Shown here piece by piece: positions 1 to 10,973 of a DNA stretch of 64,000 nucleotides. This DNA comes from Oscheius dolichura. Lineage: Eukaryota; Nematoda; Chromadorea; Rhabditida; Rhabditidae. The position numbers were made by a program, and so were the translations under genes. Under the pieces are notes generated by a model, which made no database searches, was not told the DNA's origin, and saw nothing but the letters and a program-made list of their open reading frames with translations. The first letter of the stretch is position 1; each line of letters opens with the position of its first letter. The stretch is from NCBI GenBank assembly GCA_932521035.1, contig OW051496.1, positions 6,634,001 through 6,698,000 on the forward strand, in the 5' to 3' direction.

Positions 1-739
1 CCGACCCCTACTACAGTACCCTCCCCGATGCTTTCAAATTCAAGTGGGTTGTTCTCCGATCCTAGAAGGAAACCGTTTGAGGTTCCCTGTGCTGCAAGAC
101 ATTGTCAACAAGCACTCCCTCCCCAGCTCGACCACCGTCTTCGCCAAGACCCAGATGCTTCAGACCGACCGCGGGGACCATTTCATGGCATTCGCTAAAC
201 ATCGGAAGTTTGCCAAAGGTGGGAGGAGGAACAGCTGGTACACATCGAAGGAATCAGATATTTGGCTGAGTCTCGTCGCGAACGAGTTGCGGAGTCCGCT
301 GGCCGTGCAGGGATGGCTGAATGGCGCTTCGGGAGATCTCAAGACGGACTGTAGCACCCCGTACAATGTGAGATACTAATTGTCTCGGGATAAACATCTT
401 CAGGTGTACGACGTCCAGAAGATAACTCTGCCCAGTGGGGAGTTCCTCAGCTCGCGTGATCATTCCAAGTGGGCCGTGGGTGAGCACGAATCCAATCCGA
501 TAGTCTGTGTGGGGGACATGAACCGGCAGGTACTCGTCCGTCTTCTACTGTATCTACATATTCGCTCCTAGGTGTCACAGACGAGACGAGGCGGGGGAGC
601 CGTCTGCCTGCGACACCCCGTGCTGTGGCGCTCCTTCTACGGCCTCGTCTCTCAAACTGAGCCTTGTCCTCTTAAAACAAAAAATCATTTCACTTATCCA
701 CTTGGCCTGTTGGCCGTCCTCCTCGTTTTCCTATTGTGA
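1..739 (+). CDS. DNase II-like acid endonuclease, 5' end off the window
   Basis: C-terminal half of a DNase II family nuclease, an acid, metal-independent DNA endonuclease usually lysosomal or secreted. Exons read as 1-43, 82-367, 404-529 and 572-739 with introns of 38, 36 and 42 bp. Family marks are a DHSKWAV segment (the His of HSKW is the conserved C-terminal catalytic His), GDMNRQ, and RRGGGAVC followed by a LWRSFYGLV-type tail, in the same order as in animal DNase II. The first catalytic motif lies upstream of the window and cannot be checked. Odd: the protein does not stop after the usual final Cys but adds about 20 residues ending in a hydrophobic run (LLAVLLVFLL), which could be a membrane or GPI anchor signal. 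DNase II is greatly expanded in Trichinella, which fits the suspected clade. Confidence 0.85.
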
Positions 740-985
740 CAAGTGGCCACTCGTTTCCCAAAAGGCCAGCAACAGTAGAAAACCAGTAGAAAGTCATATT
801 GACAACAAGTATTGGGACAGACGATGTATAAGCTTGAAATGTGGACGAGGGAGAGGACGACGAAACGGAGGAGACGAGGAAATAAATATATTTAAAGAGC
901 TGTTTTAAGCAATGGCGGCATCTCGGACCTTTCCAGAAGTTCCGATTCCGGCAAGCCGTTCGAAGACAACCATCTGAAATGGACA

Positions 986-1756
986 TCATCGGACATCCCC
1001 CGTCAAACGAACCACGTCCTCGTCGTCGCTGTCGGCCCCGTGTTTGCGGGCGTCGAAGCTCTGGATGCGGATGGCCTTGTAGAGGAGGTGGATGACGATG
1101 TGAGCCAAGAAGACCTGTGAGAGTTTGAGGCCGAGGATCATCGTGTAGACGGCGGTGTCGGCATACGAGTCTATGAATGTCCAGTGGCAGAGAGGCGCCA
1201 CCTCTGAATCGGCTCTCAGCCTAGAGAGGAATAACTAACCGGGATGGAAGTGGACAATCCACGAACAGTAGAAATACTCCCAGGTGGACCAGATGAGGAG
1301 GAGCAGGGTCATGAGGAGGGTGAAGATCCAGATGAAGTTGAGCGGCACCAGGAGGCGGGGCGCATTGCCGAGGATACCGCCGATGCCCACGAGGAGGAGG
1401 GCCAGGTAGCCGTAGAGGAGGAGACAGTTGGCCGAGGTGAAATCTACATGACCAGTTATCAGTTGGGAATAGGGGGGCGGTAAGTATTTCACTGAAATCA
1501 CTGCATCTTGTCTAACTGTGGCGCTCTCCTGACCACAGTTAATCGGCTACGGGCAGCTGGCAGACTAACCTCGGTTGGAAGGGACGAACAGTCCCAGGAA
1601 GAAGATGTCCACGGCCACGAGCACCGACAGCATGATCTTGAAGGTGAAGAGGGAATGCTCGAAGCCCTCGAAGGCGTTGGCCTTCTGGGCGGCCGGGGAG
1701 ACATTGAGGGTAGTGGTACTGTTGGTGGCGCTCCGGGCGCCCATCTTCGAAGCCAT
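986..1756 (-). CDS. Four-transmembrane protein, family not recognised
   Basis: Three exons (1756-1570, 1492-1240, 1203-986) separated by 77- and 36-bp introns give a protein of about 218 residues. It has a short polar N-terminus, then hydrophobic segments at roughly residues 38-57, 83-107, 112-132 and 167-188, and an acidic cytosolic-looking tail (DSDDEDVV). The second exon holds the paired central helices around a short basic loop. I chose the Met at 1756; an in-frame Met five codons upstream (1771) is equally possible. The four-helix layout recalls LAPTM/tetraspan-like nematode membrane proteins, but no signature motif (such as a tetraspanin CCG) is present, so no function is assigned. It is convergent with the DNase II-like gene. 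Confidence 0.7.
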
Positions 1757-2342
1757 GTGCCTTGAAAACATAGTTGATCACGGGCACGGCGGGAAGACGA
1801 GCAGATCGATGGGATATTCGCCTTACAGGGTCACGCGGCCGATTTGGAGTTGGAAGAGGAGACAATATATTCCCCTGTTTAGGAGAAACTCAGGGGGAGG
1901 GGACAGTTCATGTACAATTCCCTCGCTGGGGAGGCAACACCCTACTGTTGTACTGTGTCAGTCAAGTAATCGGGGAAGAGGAGAGAGGGGATGCCAGCTG
2001 AGACTCTACCTGGCGTCGAAGATATAACTGATAGACGACTTCATAGCCGGTCGACGGCTCGAGAAATGGCCGCGCTGTGTCGCTGTGTATGGCGCGGGGT
2101 GGAATCCCAATCAGATGCGTTTCGAAAGAAATAAAAAGAAAACGACGTGTGGGAAATTCTTCCCCAACAGTTCTGTGTGTGCACAATTGTTTTCTCTCGT
2201 ATTTGGGAGTGATACCGGGGAAGGGAGGAGGAGGCAGTAAACACGGGCAGCCAGAGGGACAGACTCTTTTGTGGACGAGGGGGATATTGGAAATTGAACA
2301 CGTGGGATGGGGCACACGGGGGAATGCATTTATTTGAATATT
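1757..2342. other. Intergenic region
   Basis: About 590 bp between the start of the four-TM gene and the stop of the neuropeptide-like gene. A poly(A) signal for the neuropeptide-like gene (AATAAA on the minus strand) sits just past its stop. No other convincing gene was seen. Confidence 0.5.
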
Positions 2343-2671
2343 CTACCAGTTGAAGGGGCTGAATTTCTTCTCGGCTGTGTGGTCTCCGCGGAGGTAGATG
2401 ATATTCGGGAGACGCATACCTGCAAGGAAGAAGACACTCGTCAGTCATAAGGGCCGACCCACCGATTCGTCTCTTCTCCATCATGGGCGAGGTGTCTCTC
2501 AGAGCCAGGAGATTCGGCAGACGCATGCCTATCCTTCTCTTCATGACTACTTCCTCGTTATCTGAAGGGGAGGATAAGTGACCGGCGGATACTGTAACCT
2601 AGATCAGCTGTAGCCAGGGCAGACAGAAATAGGAGGAGGAGAGCAGTGGCAGCGGCAGACAGAGACGGCAT
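2343..2671 (-). CDS. Neuropeptide-like precursor with two RIGMRLPN peptides
   Basis: Small three-exon gene (2671-2599, 2561-2463, 2419-2343; introns 37 and 43 bp) encoding about 82 residues. It opens with a textbook signal peptide (MPSLSAAATALLLLFLSALA). The mature part has two copies of a peptide beginning RIGMRLPN, one continuing LLALR and the other IIYLRG, each directly preceded by a dibasic or tribasic site (MKR, EKR) as prohormone convertases need. The LRG of the second copy could yield an amidated C-terminal Arg, though the residue after Gly is acidic rather than basic. It ends KKFSPFNW. The duplicated core with variable tail is typical of nlp-type precursors. I do not assign it to a named family. 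A poly(A) signal follows the stop directly. Confidence 0.75.
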
Positions 2672-4199
2672 CGGGTGCGGATAGTGAGCCTCTTTAGTAT
2701 GCTCCTCATGAAACGGCGAGGGGAATTGTATTAACCGAGGCGGAATGTCAGAAGCCGGCCGAGGACACAAAAACAAGACAGAGCCAGGAGGATGCTCCTG
2801 TCCTGGTCAGCCAATCGATGCCCTTCTCTTTGAACGGGCCAACTCCTCTCTTTGGAATGGTTCCTCTAGCCTCCTTCTCTCCGAACAACCCCAACTACAG
2901 TATCCTCCTCCGTGGGAAGTGCGTCCTCATTGGTATGATGATTGACCAGCTAATTGGAGCTAATTCGTGTGGCTCCAGAAAGAAATACTCCAGTTGAAAG
3001 TGGACCAGACGGGAAAGGTCAGGAAGTGATGTCAACAGCCTCCTCCTCCCGTTTCAATTCACCTTTTTTATAAAAATATGCCTTATGTAACCGATATCTT
3101 CTTTTTGAGTGAGGGAGTCGAGAGCAGACCAAAACCAACGGGACGGGAGAGACTTTAACGGGGAGCCTCCGCCAACACAAAACGGGGGGCGTCGGCCGGC
3201 CAAAGCGTCCCTCACAATAAGCAGCTGGGAGACGACGGGAACGGTCTCCAACTATGTCCTCTACTTAACCGAAACTCACTTTCTTCTTCAAGAGAGGCTC
3301 GTCTTTTTCGTCTCTATTTCCCCACTTTGAAAAGTTGAAATTTCTTCATCGAGAGGTGAACGACGTGTCGACATGGAAATTGGCCGAGACTGCTCCCAGG
3401 ACGGGGACGGGACGTCGTCATCCTAGCCAGATAGCTCCTTAGAGCGTCGGCCTCTTCAGACGACGAGAAGGACGGGCACCGGGATCTGTATCCGGAGTCT
3501 GCTCTCTCCGAGACAAAGGCTTTTCTGTCCATTTATTCTCTGAAATTGTAGGCATCCCCAACGAATATTCATCTTGTGGCAGAGGTTTCATTCTGGTTTT
3601 GTCCAGAGAGACCGGGACAAGCAGGTCGACCATGGGAGACCTGTAGATTGCTGAAGAGAACCCTGACGAGTATCCTCCCAGCTCTTTTTTCGGGGAGACT
3701 GCTCTTTGGAACTTTGGTTTTTAAGCCATAAATAGGCCGAGTGGTATGGGAGCCGCGGCCAGCACTTGTTATTGTGTCTCCCCGGTTCAAAGGAGGCTCC
3801 GGCCCGACCATCCTGCAAACAGTCCAACCGACCTTCTATTTTTGTTTTTCGAAGATTAATTGGAGGAATCAGTTGGCCAAAGAAGGGAGACGACTCTTGG
3901 CCTAACGGGGTGGCCGTTTTCAGCGAACAACTCAAAATGGAACAAGGTGACATAACAACGAGGCCTGTCCTCCTCGTCCTCCTCTCGGCTCTGCCCATCC
4001 TCCCCGTCTTCCCCAAGAGGAAATAGTCTTTTTCCCGTTCTCTGCCGTATTACCCCGTTTCTTCGTGACCATAACTGGTTTCCAGGCCTTTGCCAATTTT
4101 ACAAAAATGATATTGGTCAGGTAGTCGATGATCCTAACCACATCCTTTTCTTCTCGATTTAGCTGCGTAGCCCATTAGATACTCAATGCTTGATTGCAG
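2672..4199. other. Intergenic region upstream of tyrosinase
   Basis: About 1.5 kb between two divergently placed starts, so it should hold the promoters of the neuropeptide-like gene and of tyrosinase. Several short open frames occur on both strands but none has family similarity or splice logic. Nothing else is supported. Confidence 0.5.
4189..4199 (+). promoter_or_regulatory. 3' splice site abutting the tyrosinase start (possible trans-splice acceptor)
   Basis: A pyrimidine-rich stretch ending TTGCAG lies directly before the ATG at 4200. It fixes the choice of start and suggests a spliced leader or an upstream non-coding exon. Confidence 0.45.
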
Positions 4200-6043
4200 A
4201 TGATCCTCCTGTATATATTACTGCCCATCTCCCTAGCCAAGCTTTCCTTCAAAAGTCAGCGGATGATCTTTATCAACGGCAAGGCCTACGTAGAAACATT
4301 GGAACAGCCCTGGTTCAGGAATGGCCACGAGCCCCACCTGGCTGTAATTCCTCGGAGTTTGTAGATAAATCAGAATATTCAGATACCCAAAGCCGTTGTA
4401 AACACGACGAATTTCGGGAAGCATCTTCTCCCGGACAACGACACCTTCACCCCGCACGAATGGCCAGACGACGAGAGGAAATACCTGCCCTGCCGGACGT
4501 TGACGTGTGTCTGTCCTTTCTACAACGGTGAGTCACTCTCTCTCCTTTGGCACCTTCCCCCTTACACTCCGCTTTGTCTTTCGCCCCCTGCCCCTGGCAA
4601 AAGGCAGAAATAGACAAGGACCGTTCCTAGAAGAGGAAGAATAGCTGTCCTCCAGGTGACTGGGTCTCCCCACGGCGTCCTCCCCGCCTTGGTCAGATTC
4701 ACTTTAAAGCCCCTATTCCCTTGAACTTCTCTCTATTCGCATTCCTCTCTTCCAGGAAAGGTGGTTGGTCGAAAATGTATCCTCCCCAATGGGAGACCGC
4801 TGCTGAAGGCGGTGAGGAAAGAAATTCGGGCATTGAGCGACAAGGAGAGGAACCAGATCCACGTGAGTTCGTCGGAGGTATTTTAGACAACAGTTTCTAT
4901 TTAGAATGCCTTCCTTCGGATGAAGGCAGACGGAATTTACGACAGGATCGGATTCGTCCACAAATACAGCGGCCTCCACGAGGGACCGGGGTTCTTTACC
5001 TGGCACAGGGAGTTTCTGAAGAGGTTGAGACTTCTCATTGCCAAATGGATGAGTTCTAGAGCCGAGCTACTGCTGAGAAAGTATCTTCCACAGGGGTCGA
5101 CACTGGGTATTCCCTTCTGGGACAGTACCCTCGAAGCCTACCTGCCCAACCCCGGCGAGTCGTCCTTCTTTACCGGGGACTTTGTCGGAGAGACGGACGG
5201 AGCCGACTTCGTCTCGACTGGGCCCTATCGGGATTGGAAGATCATGGAAGGAACACGGCGGGTACAGCGCTACGTGAACAGGAAGGACGGCGGCGAGGTG
5301 TTGAACGATGCCCGGATAGACTTTGTCCTGGACATGAGGAACATCTCCAATGTCCTGGCTCCTGTTATCGCACTCGAGGTGGGTCGCCGGGGACAGGCGG
5401 CGGGGAGACATCCACTTTCAGACGTGTCCCCTGTGGGTAAGGGACGAGCGACTCTTCGAGTATAGCCATGATTATGTACACGACTTCATTAACGGCGATA
5501 TGAAAGAGGCCTACTCCTCCAGTTCAGACGTATCCTCTCTTTTTATAGCCGGACACAGGTTTAGATCATCTTCTTCTTCCACCACACGATGGTTGACAAT
5601 ATCTGGGAAATGTGGCGGCAGCAGAACCAGGAGAGGCACCAGCGGGAGACGGACTACCCTCCCGATCTGGGCGACTGCTGGCCGGAGAAACACTTCCGCG
5701 ACTCTAAACTGAAGGAATTGGAGCCGTATACTAACAGAGACGGCCTGTCCAACGAGTACACCGACAATATGTACGAATACGCGGCGAGGCCGGTCTGTGT
5801 GGACCAGGACGAGCAGTGTGGGTCGAGGTGGCCATTTTCGGTGGGACAATAAGAAAAATGTTTAGGTATTTGTTTTGTTATACGGAGGATGCCTATCCTA
5901 AATGTATGGCGAAGGTGCGGCTGGGCGGGCAATGCCAGGGATACGAACATTTCGACGTCTGCTACGATGGAATGTGTATCCAAGGGAAATGCCAGCCGCG
6001 GATACAGCGACAAGTGCAAACGGAGGCATTACCAAGCATGTGA
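4200..6043 (+). CDS. Tyrosinase-like copper oxidase with Cys-rich tail
   Basis: Secreted type-3 copper enzyme of the nematode tyrosinase family, which oxidises phenols and is usually linked to cuticle or eggshell cross-linking. The start at 4200 directly follows a TTGCAG splice acceptor and begins a signal peptide (MILLYILLPISLAKL). CuA ligands are seen as VHKYSG, LHEG and WHREF; CuB as YSHDYVH and FFFHHTMVDN, so all six His are present. Introns: a short one after 4343, then 4528-4755, 4863-4904, 43 bp after the ALE codons near 5377, 5530-5564, and 38 bp near 5830. The C-terminal exon adds an eight-Cys module (CVDQDEQC to CIQGKC), not a canonical ShK domain. The upstream intergenic space probably holds its promoter. 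Confidence 0.88.
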
Positions 6044-6559
6044 AGTCAGAAAATTCGGGACGATTCGATACTCATTTCAAATGAATTTATTCTTTTCAAT
6101 GTGTTGTGCTTTCTGGAACATCGACACAGCCGCAATGTCCCCTCTACAGTATTCCCTACTTGATTCGTGGAAGCGAAATGTCCTAGTTCCCACGTATCCG
6201 CATTTTTGCTGGCAACAGCCAATAATCAAGGTACTGTATGCAGCGCGGGGACGCGAGCGGCCCCGCGACCCGACTCATTTCAACTTCCGATTTTCCAATT
6301 CATTTGCTTGCGTTTTTTGTTAAATCTGGCTCGAGTCTAATTATTTCATACCACCCTCAAATAGAAAGCAAGGAAAAATAGCCCTGCGCTTGGCTGTATA
6401 GTCGTTATTGATTTTTCCGACCTTGCAATAAATTCATTGCGAAAACTCTTCGAATCTTTATTTTTAGATCTCTTTATAAAAAATAAACTTTTATTTTCGC
6501 TATATCAACAATTCCATATCATTAGTTAGCACATTTTCAGGTAGTTCCTCTGTATACGT
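6044..6559. other. Intergenic region, GC-to-AT composition boundary
   Basis: About 515 bp. Near 6244-6267 is a perfect 7-bp inverted repeat (CGCGGGG ... CCCCGCG) with a 10-base loop in a CpG-rich patch. Within the next 100 bp composition falls sharply to AT-rich. It contains the 3' end of tyrosinase and presumably the SMARCC promoter. Confidence 0.5.
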
Positions 6560-9473
6560 ATGTCTACCAAAAGAGGTCGTGGGTGAGTATTCTCTAACAA
6601 TTTTTTATGTAAAAAACATTTTAAAATTTGTCTAAAAAGAACGTACAACGCTGGTTTAGTAAAATTTCTTCCAGAGCCCTCCCAAAGCGGAAAAGAGACG
6701 ATGATGATGGTGATGTTTCTCTGCAAGGCGATGAGGAAGACAGCAGGAGCAGTGGCTTGACTAAAGTAGAACCACCAAAAGGTTAGGCTTATTAGCTTAC
6801 TTTTTTCTGATTGATGCCAAATATTAAAAAAACCTTTGTATTCTTTTATTTAGGGAAAGAAAAAGAAGCTGAGTATGCTGCCCCAAAGGGCCAGAAACTA
6901 ACCGATCTAGATGACGAAGGAGTCACTAATGGAAATAAGGTAAATTGCACATGAACATTTTTAATATTTTTAGGAGCCCGAAGGCAACGTCATCGAACAG
7001 ACTCACTATATTGTTGTACCTTCCTATTCTGCCTGGTTTGATTATAATACAGTACACCAAATAGAGAAGCGTGCGTGCCCAGAATTTTTCAACGGAAAGA
7101 ACAAAAGCAAAACTCCTGAAGTGTATGATTTGAATTATATTATGTCTACAATAGTACTTTAGATATTTATCCTATCGCAATTTTATGTTGGACACATACC
7201 GATTGAATCCATTTGAGTATCTTTCCGCTACTGCTTGCCGCCGCAATTTGGCTGGCGATGTTTGCTCAATTGTCCGGTAACTGAATGCACGGTAACGTGT
7301 TCATTAAAATTTAGATTGCATACATTCCTTGAACAATGGGGTCTAATTAATTATCAAGTGGATGCGGAATGTCGTCCTGCACCAGTCGCGCCTCCACCTA
7401 CAAGTCATTTCATGGTACTTGCCGATACCCCTTCAGGAGTGCAGCCCGTTGCTCCAAATTCCCTTCTTTTACAGGCTTGTTTTCGTTTTAAATGCGTATT
7501 AGACTGATTTACAGCCGGATAAACCAAAAGAGGAAACTAGCGAGGAAGCAGCAAAGGCTAAAGCTGACAAGCTCTCCGAAGTTGGCCTTAAAACTGATCA
7601 ATATCAGAAGCAACTGCTTGCTATGAAGACCAAGGGAGCTGCACCTGGTCGAGACTGGACCGACCAAGAAACTTTGCTGTTGCTTGAGGGATTGGAAATG
7701 TTTAAAGATGATTGGAACAAGGTTGCGGATCATGTAGGCAGCCGTACACAGGATGAATGCATTCTCCGATTCCTCCAACTACCAATTCAAGATCCCTACC
7801 TTGATGGGGAAGAGGGTTCTGGAGGTTCTGATGTCCTCGGTTTGTGATATTTTCATTTATAATGATAAAACAATTATAGGTCCTCTCGCTTACCAACCTA
7901 TTCCTTTCTCACAGACCGGTAATCCGGTGATGTCGACAGTAGCATTTTTGGCCTCTGTTGTTGAGCCGAAAATTGCAGCAGCTGCAGCCAAAGCTGCTCT
8001 AGAAGAATTTGCCAAAGTTAAAGAAGAAATCCCACCACTGATTGTAGATGCCCACGCTCGTAACGTGCAGGCACATGAGGATAAATCTGGTGTTTTGGAC
8101 GGCACAGTTGGATTGAAACAAGCTGGAATAATATTGAGAGAGGGCGACGAGAAAGTAGAAAAAATGGAAACAGGTAAGCTGTTATTTTTTGAGTAAACTA
8201 GTAGAATTATAGATGAAACTGAGAAGGAAATGGAGAAAAGCGAAGAAAACAAAGAGAAAGAAGAAGAAAAAGAAGGGGAAGATGCCAAAGAACCAGCGAA
8301 GAAAGCTATCAGTGAAGCTGTACAAACCGCAGCCGCCGCTGCTCTTGCTGCCGCAGCTGTTAAATCAAGGGTTTTAAAGTTTCAATTATTATTAATGCAA
8401 AGTATTTAGCACATGTCTACCATGGAAGAAAGAAAGATTAAATCCCTCGTTGCACAGCTTGTTGAAGCTCAAATGAAGAAATTGGAACTTAAATTAAGAC
8501 ATTTTGAAGAACTAGAAGCAATTATGGATAAAGAGCGCGAGGCGGTGAGTTGTTTTGGTTCAATTTCAATCACAGTTGAATTTTTTTAGTTAGAATATCA
8601 GCGACAGCAGTTAATACTTGAGCGACAAGCCTTCCATATGGATCAGCTACGATATTTGGAGAACAGAGCTAAGCATGAAGCTCATAATAAAATGATTGCT
8701 GCTGGTCAACTTCCAGCCGGGCTACCTCCCGGTTTCGAAGTAACAGGACCTCCCCAGCCAACACCACAAATTCCTGTACCACCATCACAAGTGCCAGACT
8801 CGGAGAAAGATGCCAACCGGGTATCACCTGGAGTGGTGGCTACAAGAAGCCAGACGCCTGGGCAAGCGCCTCCAAGTCAACCAGGACAGTATCCTCCGGC
8901 ACAATATGGACAGCAGCAACCTTTTGCCGGGCATCGTCCTGCCCCTCAATTCAGTGGACCTCCTGGATATCAAAATTACCCACCACAAGGTAAATTCTTT
9001 TTGGCGGTGAAGTCAGTTGAAATACAACATTCTTTCATAATTTTAATTGTTATTATGCAAACTTCCAGGCCAGCCTATGATGAGCTACAATCAGCCGCCT
9101 AGCCAACAAGGATATTATCCACCATCAGGAACTCCCTATGCTGGACAGCAGGGTTATGGAGCCCCTCCTCAACAACAGCGGCAGTTTGCTCCGAACTACG
9201 GGCCTCGTGGGCAATATCCTGGATACGGGCAACGTTTGATTAACCTTTTAAATAGTTCACTTATTTATTTCAGCGCAGCAAGGCTTCCCTGGTCAACCCG
9301 GATTTCCCCCACAAGGATATTCACAACCTGCACCTCAAATAAGTCATCCCGATCCAACAGATGCTGCTACTCCTCCTATGCACCAAGGTAGTTCTTTTAC
9401 TTTTTGAGATATTATTTGAAAATATTAAGGTCAACCTCAGCAAGGAAGTGGAGATCAAAAAATGGAATCCTAA
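6560..9473 (+). CDS. SMARCC: SWI/SNF complex core subunit SMARCC (SWI3/BAF155-type)
   Basis: Scaffold subunit of the SWI/SNF chromatin remodelling complex, nuclear; the C. elegans counterpart is SWSN-1. Domains in order: basic/acidic N-terminus, SWIRM domain (from [16 protein letters not shown] to [13 protein letters not shown]), SANT domain ([15 protein letters not shown] ... [10 protein letters not shown]), the conserved SWIRM-associated block ([15 protein letters not shown]), an Ala-rich stretch, a coiled coil ([17 protein letters not shown] onward), and a Pro/Gln/Gly/Tyr-rich tail. It lacks the long N-terminal region of vertebrate SMARCC. About 12 introns, most 34-50 bp. Intron 7475-7514 starts with GC rather than GT. 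The last intron ends AAG. The coding sequence is AT-rich with T/A-ending codons, unlike its GC-rich neighbours. Confidence 0.95.
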
Positions 9474-9916
9474 ACACTTATTGTCTCCACAGTCTACATT
9501 ATTTTGTTATTATGATCCTTTTCTGTACCAGCACCAACGGTCTCATATTGTTCACTGGTTTGATGTTTTTTTCTCTATTCAACCCGTTGAATAAGTCCTC
9601 GTATCTGTTATCTGTATTAATCATTTTGTTTTAATATTACTATTTATCACCTGTATGAATAAACTACGTAAATCTTCATTCTTTATCGTGCTCTTGATTA
9701 AAAAGTTGATTTACTGACAAGTATACTTCCATTCGTTGTCGTTATCAATCTGCACTCGCAGTGGAACCGTGTTGACTCACCGTTATCGAAATCCTCTGAT
9801 GGCATAGGCATGAAACGTTTCCAAACCGTCGTTTTCCTTTCCTTTTCTTTTCCTTTCTTTTGCTAAAACATTGCATCATACATGTTTATTCTTGGTATCC
9901 ATTTTAGAATCACCAG
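9474..9916. other. Intergenic region between SMARCC and VPS37
   Basis: About 440 bp on the same transcribed strand. It holds the SMARCC 3' UTR and poly(A) signal and, just before 9917, an ATTTTAG splice acceptor. A pyrimidine/TTTTC-rich stretch lies near 9830-9860. No gene seen. Confidence 0.5.
9658..9663 (+). terminator. Poly(A) signal of SMARCC gene
   Basis: AATAAA about 185 bp past the SMARCC stop, before the VPS37 gene. Confidence 0.5.
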
Positions 9917-10740
9917 ATGATGGAAGGCCCTTACGAAAATCTGCTAGATGTGTGCGTAAACTCAGCAATGTCTTCACTAAGAGGAATGACTACAGAACAG
10001 CTCGAGCAAATTCTCAACAATGATTCTAGGATTACGAATATTATTGATACACTACCTCAGGTATGTGTTTGATACTCTAGTATACATTGGCGTCATCAGA
10101 TTTCTATTTTATGTTTTTCTTGCTTAGTCCGTCTTTTAGGTGAGATCTCTTCCATCAGAGCGAGAAGTTGGATTGACAGAAAATAAAACATTGGCAGAAT
10201 GGAATCTCGGACAAGAAGATAGGATCGATAAACTACGAGCAGAGGTTTTGTTAGTTTTTACGTGTAAAGATGTTGTGTTAGGTGTTGCGGAATTATGAAA
10301 AAGCCACTAGTTTGAAACAGGAAGTTGAAGAGACAAAAAGTAAACTGGACGGTTCCTCTGGCAACCAAAGTTTGGACGTTACTGGTAATTTACTTCAAGT
10401 GGCAGCACAAGATGCCGAAGATGAGGCAGAGGTTATTTTCATTTTTAATTTATATAGCTTATCGAATTAAAAACTTTTAGGCCCTTGCAGCTGATTTCTA
10501 TAATGGTTCAGTAAATTCTGATGTATTTTTAAAACAGTTTCACGAGAAAAAGACATTAGCCCATATAAGGTAAATCTATCCAGCGTCTCTATTCATATAC
10601 ACACTAGGAAAATCAAATGTGATCGTCTCCTTAACATTCTCCGCGAGCAGCAATATGCCCAATCTTCAAATCGAATAAGCATGCCTGCCTTGCCTTCTGG
10701 ATATTCCCCTAATGTTAACCCGCGGCATAACTTTTTCTAA
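9917..10740 (+). CDS. VPS37: VPS37-like ESCRT-I subunit (Mod(r) domain)
   Basis: ESCRT-I component needed for sorting ubiquitinated cargo into multivesicular endosomes, working with TSG101 and VPS28. The protein is about 190 residues, mostly one Mod(r) domain: an N-terminal helical hairpin (MTTEQLEQILNND), a central coiled coil (LRNYEKATSLKQEVEETKSKL), and the C-terminal Mod(r) signature FLKQFHEKKTLAHIRKIKCDRLL. A Pro/Asn-rich tail follows. Short AT-rich introns interrupt it. The start lies ten bases after an ATTTTAG acceptor, so the message may be trans-spliced. It is convergent with the intermediate filament gene 233 bp downstream. Assignment rests on the Mod(r) signature; the A/B/C paralogue class cannot be told. 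Confidence 0.85.
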
Positions 10741-10973
10741 ACGTGTAAATGATTATGCCTATATGTGTAGATATTGCTGTCAATTCTATATGGTTTTATG
10801 AATATAAATACTAGATTTGTGTGCTTCTCTTTGTGGATGTTCTTTCTCCTTTTCACCATCATTAGAGCAACAAGAAGATCGCAAGAATGAATACGCGGGT
10901 CCCCTTTTTACCAGGATGAATAAACGTTCATCAGACCTAACAAAATTCCACAATTGATTTATGGTAAATTTAT

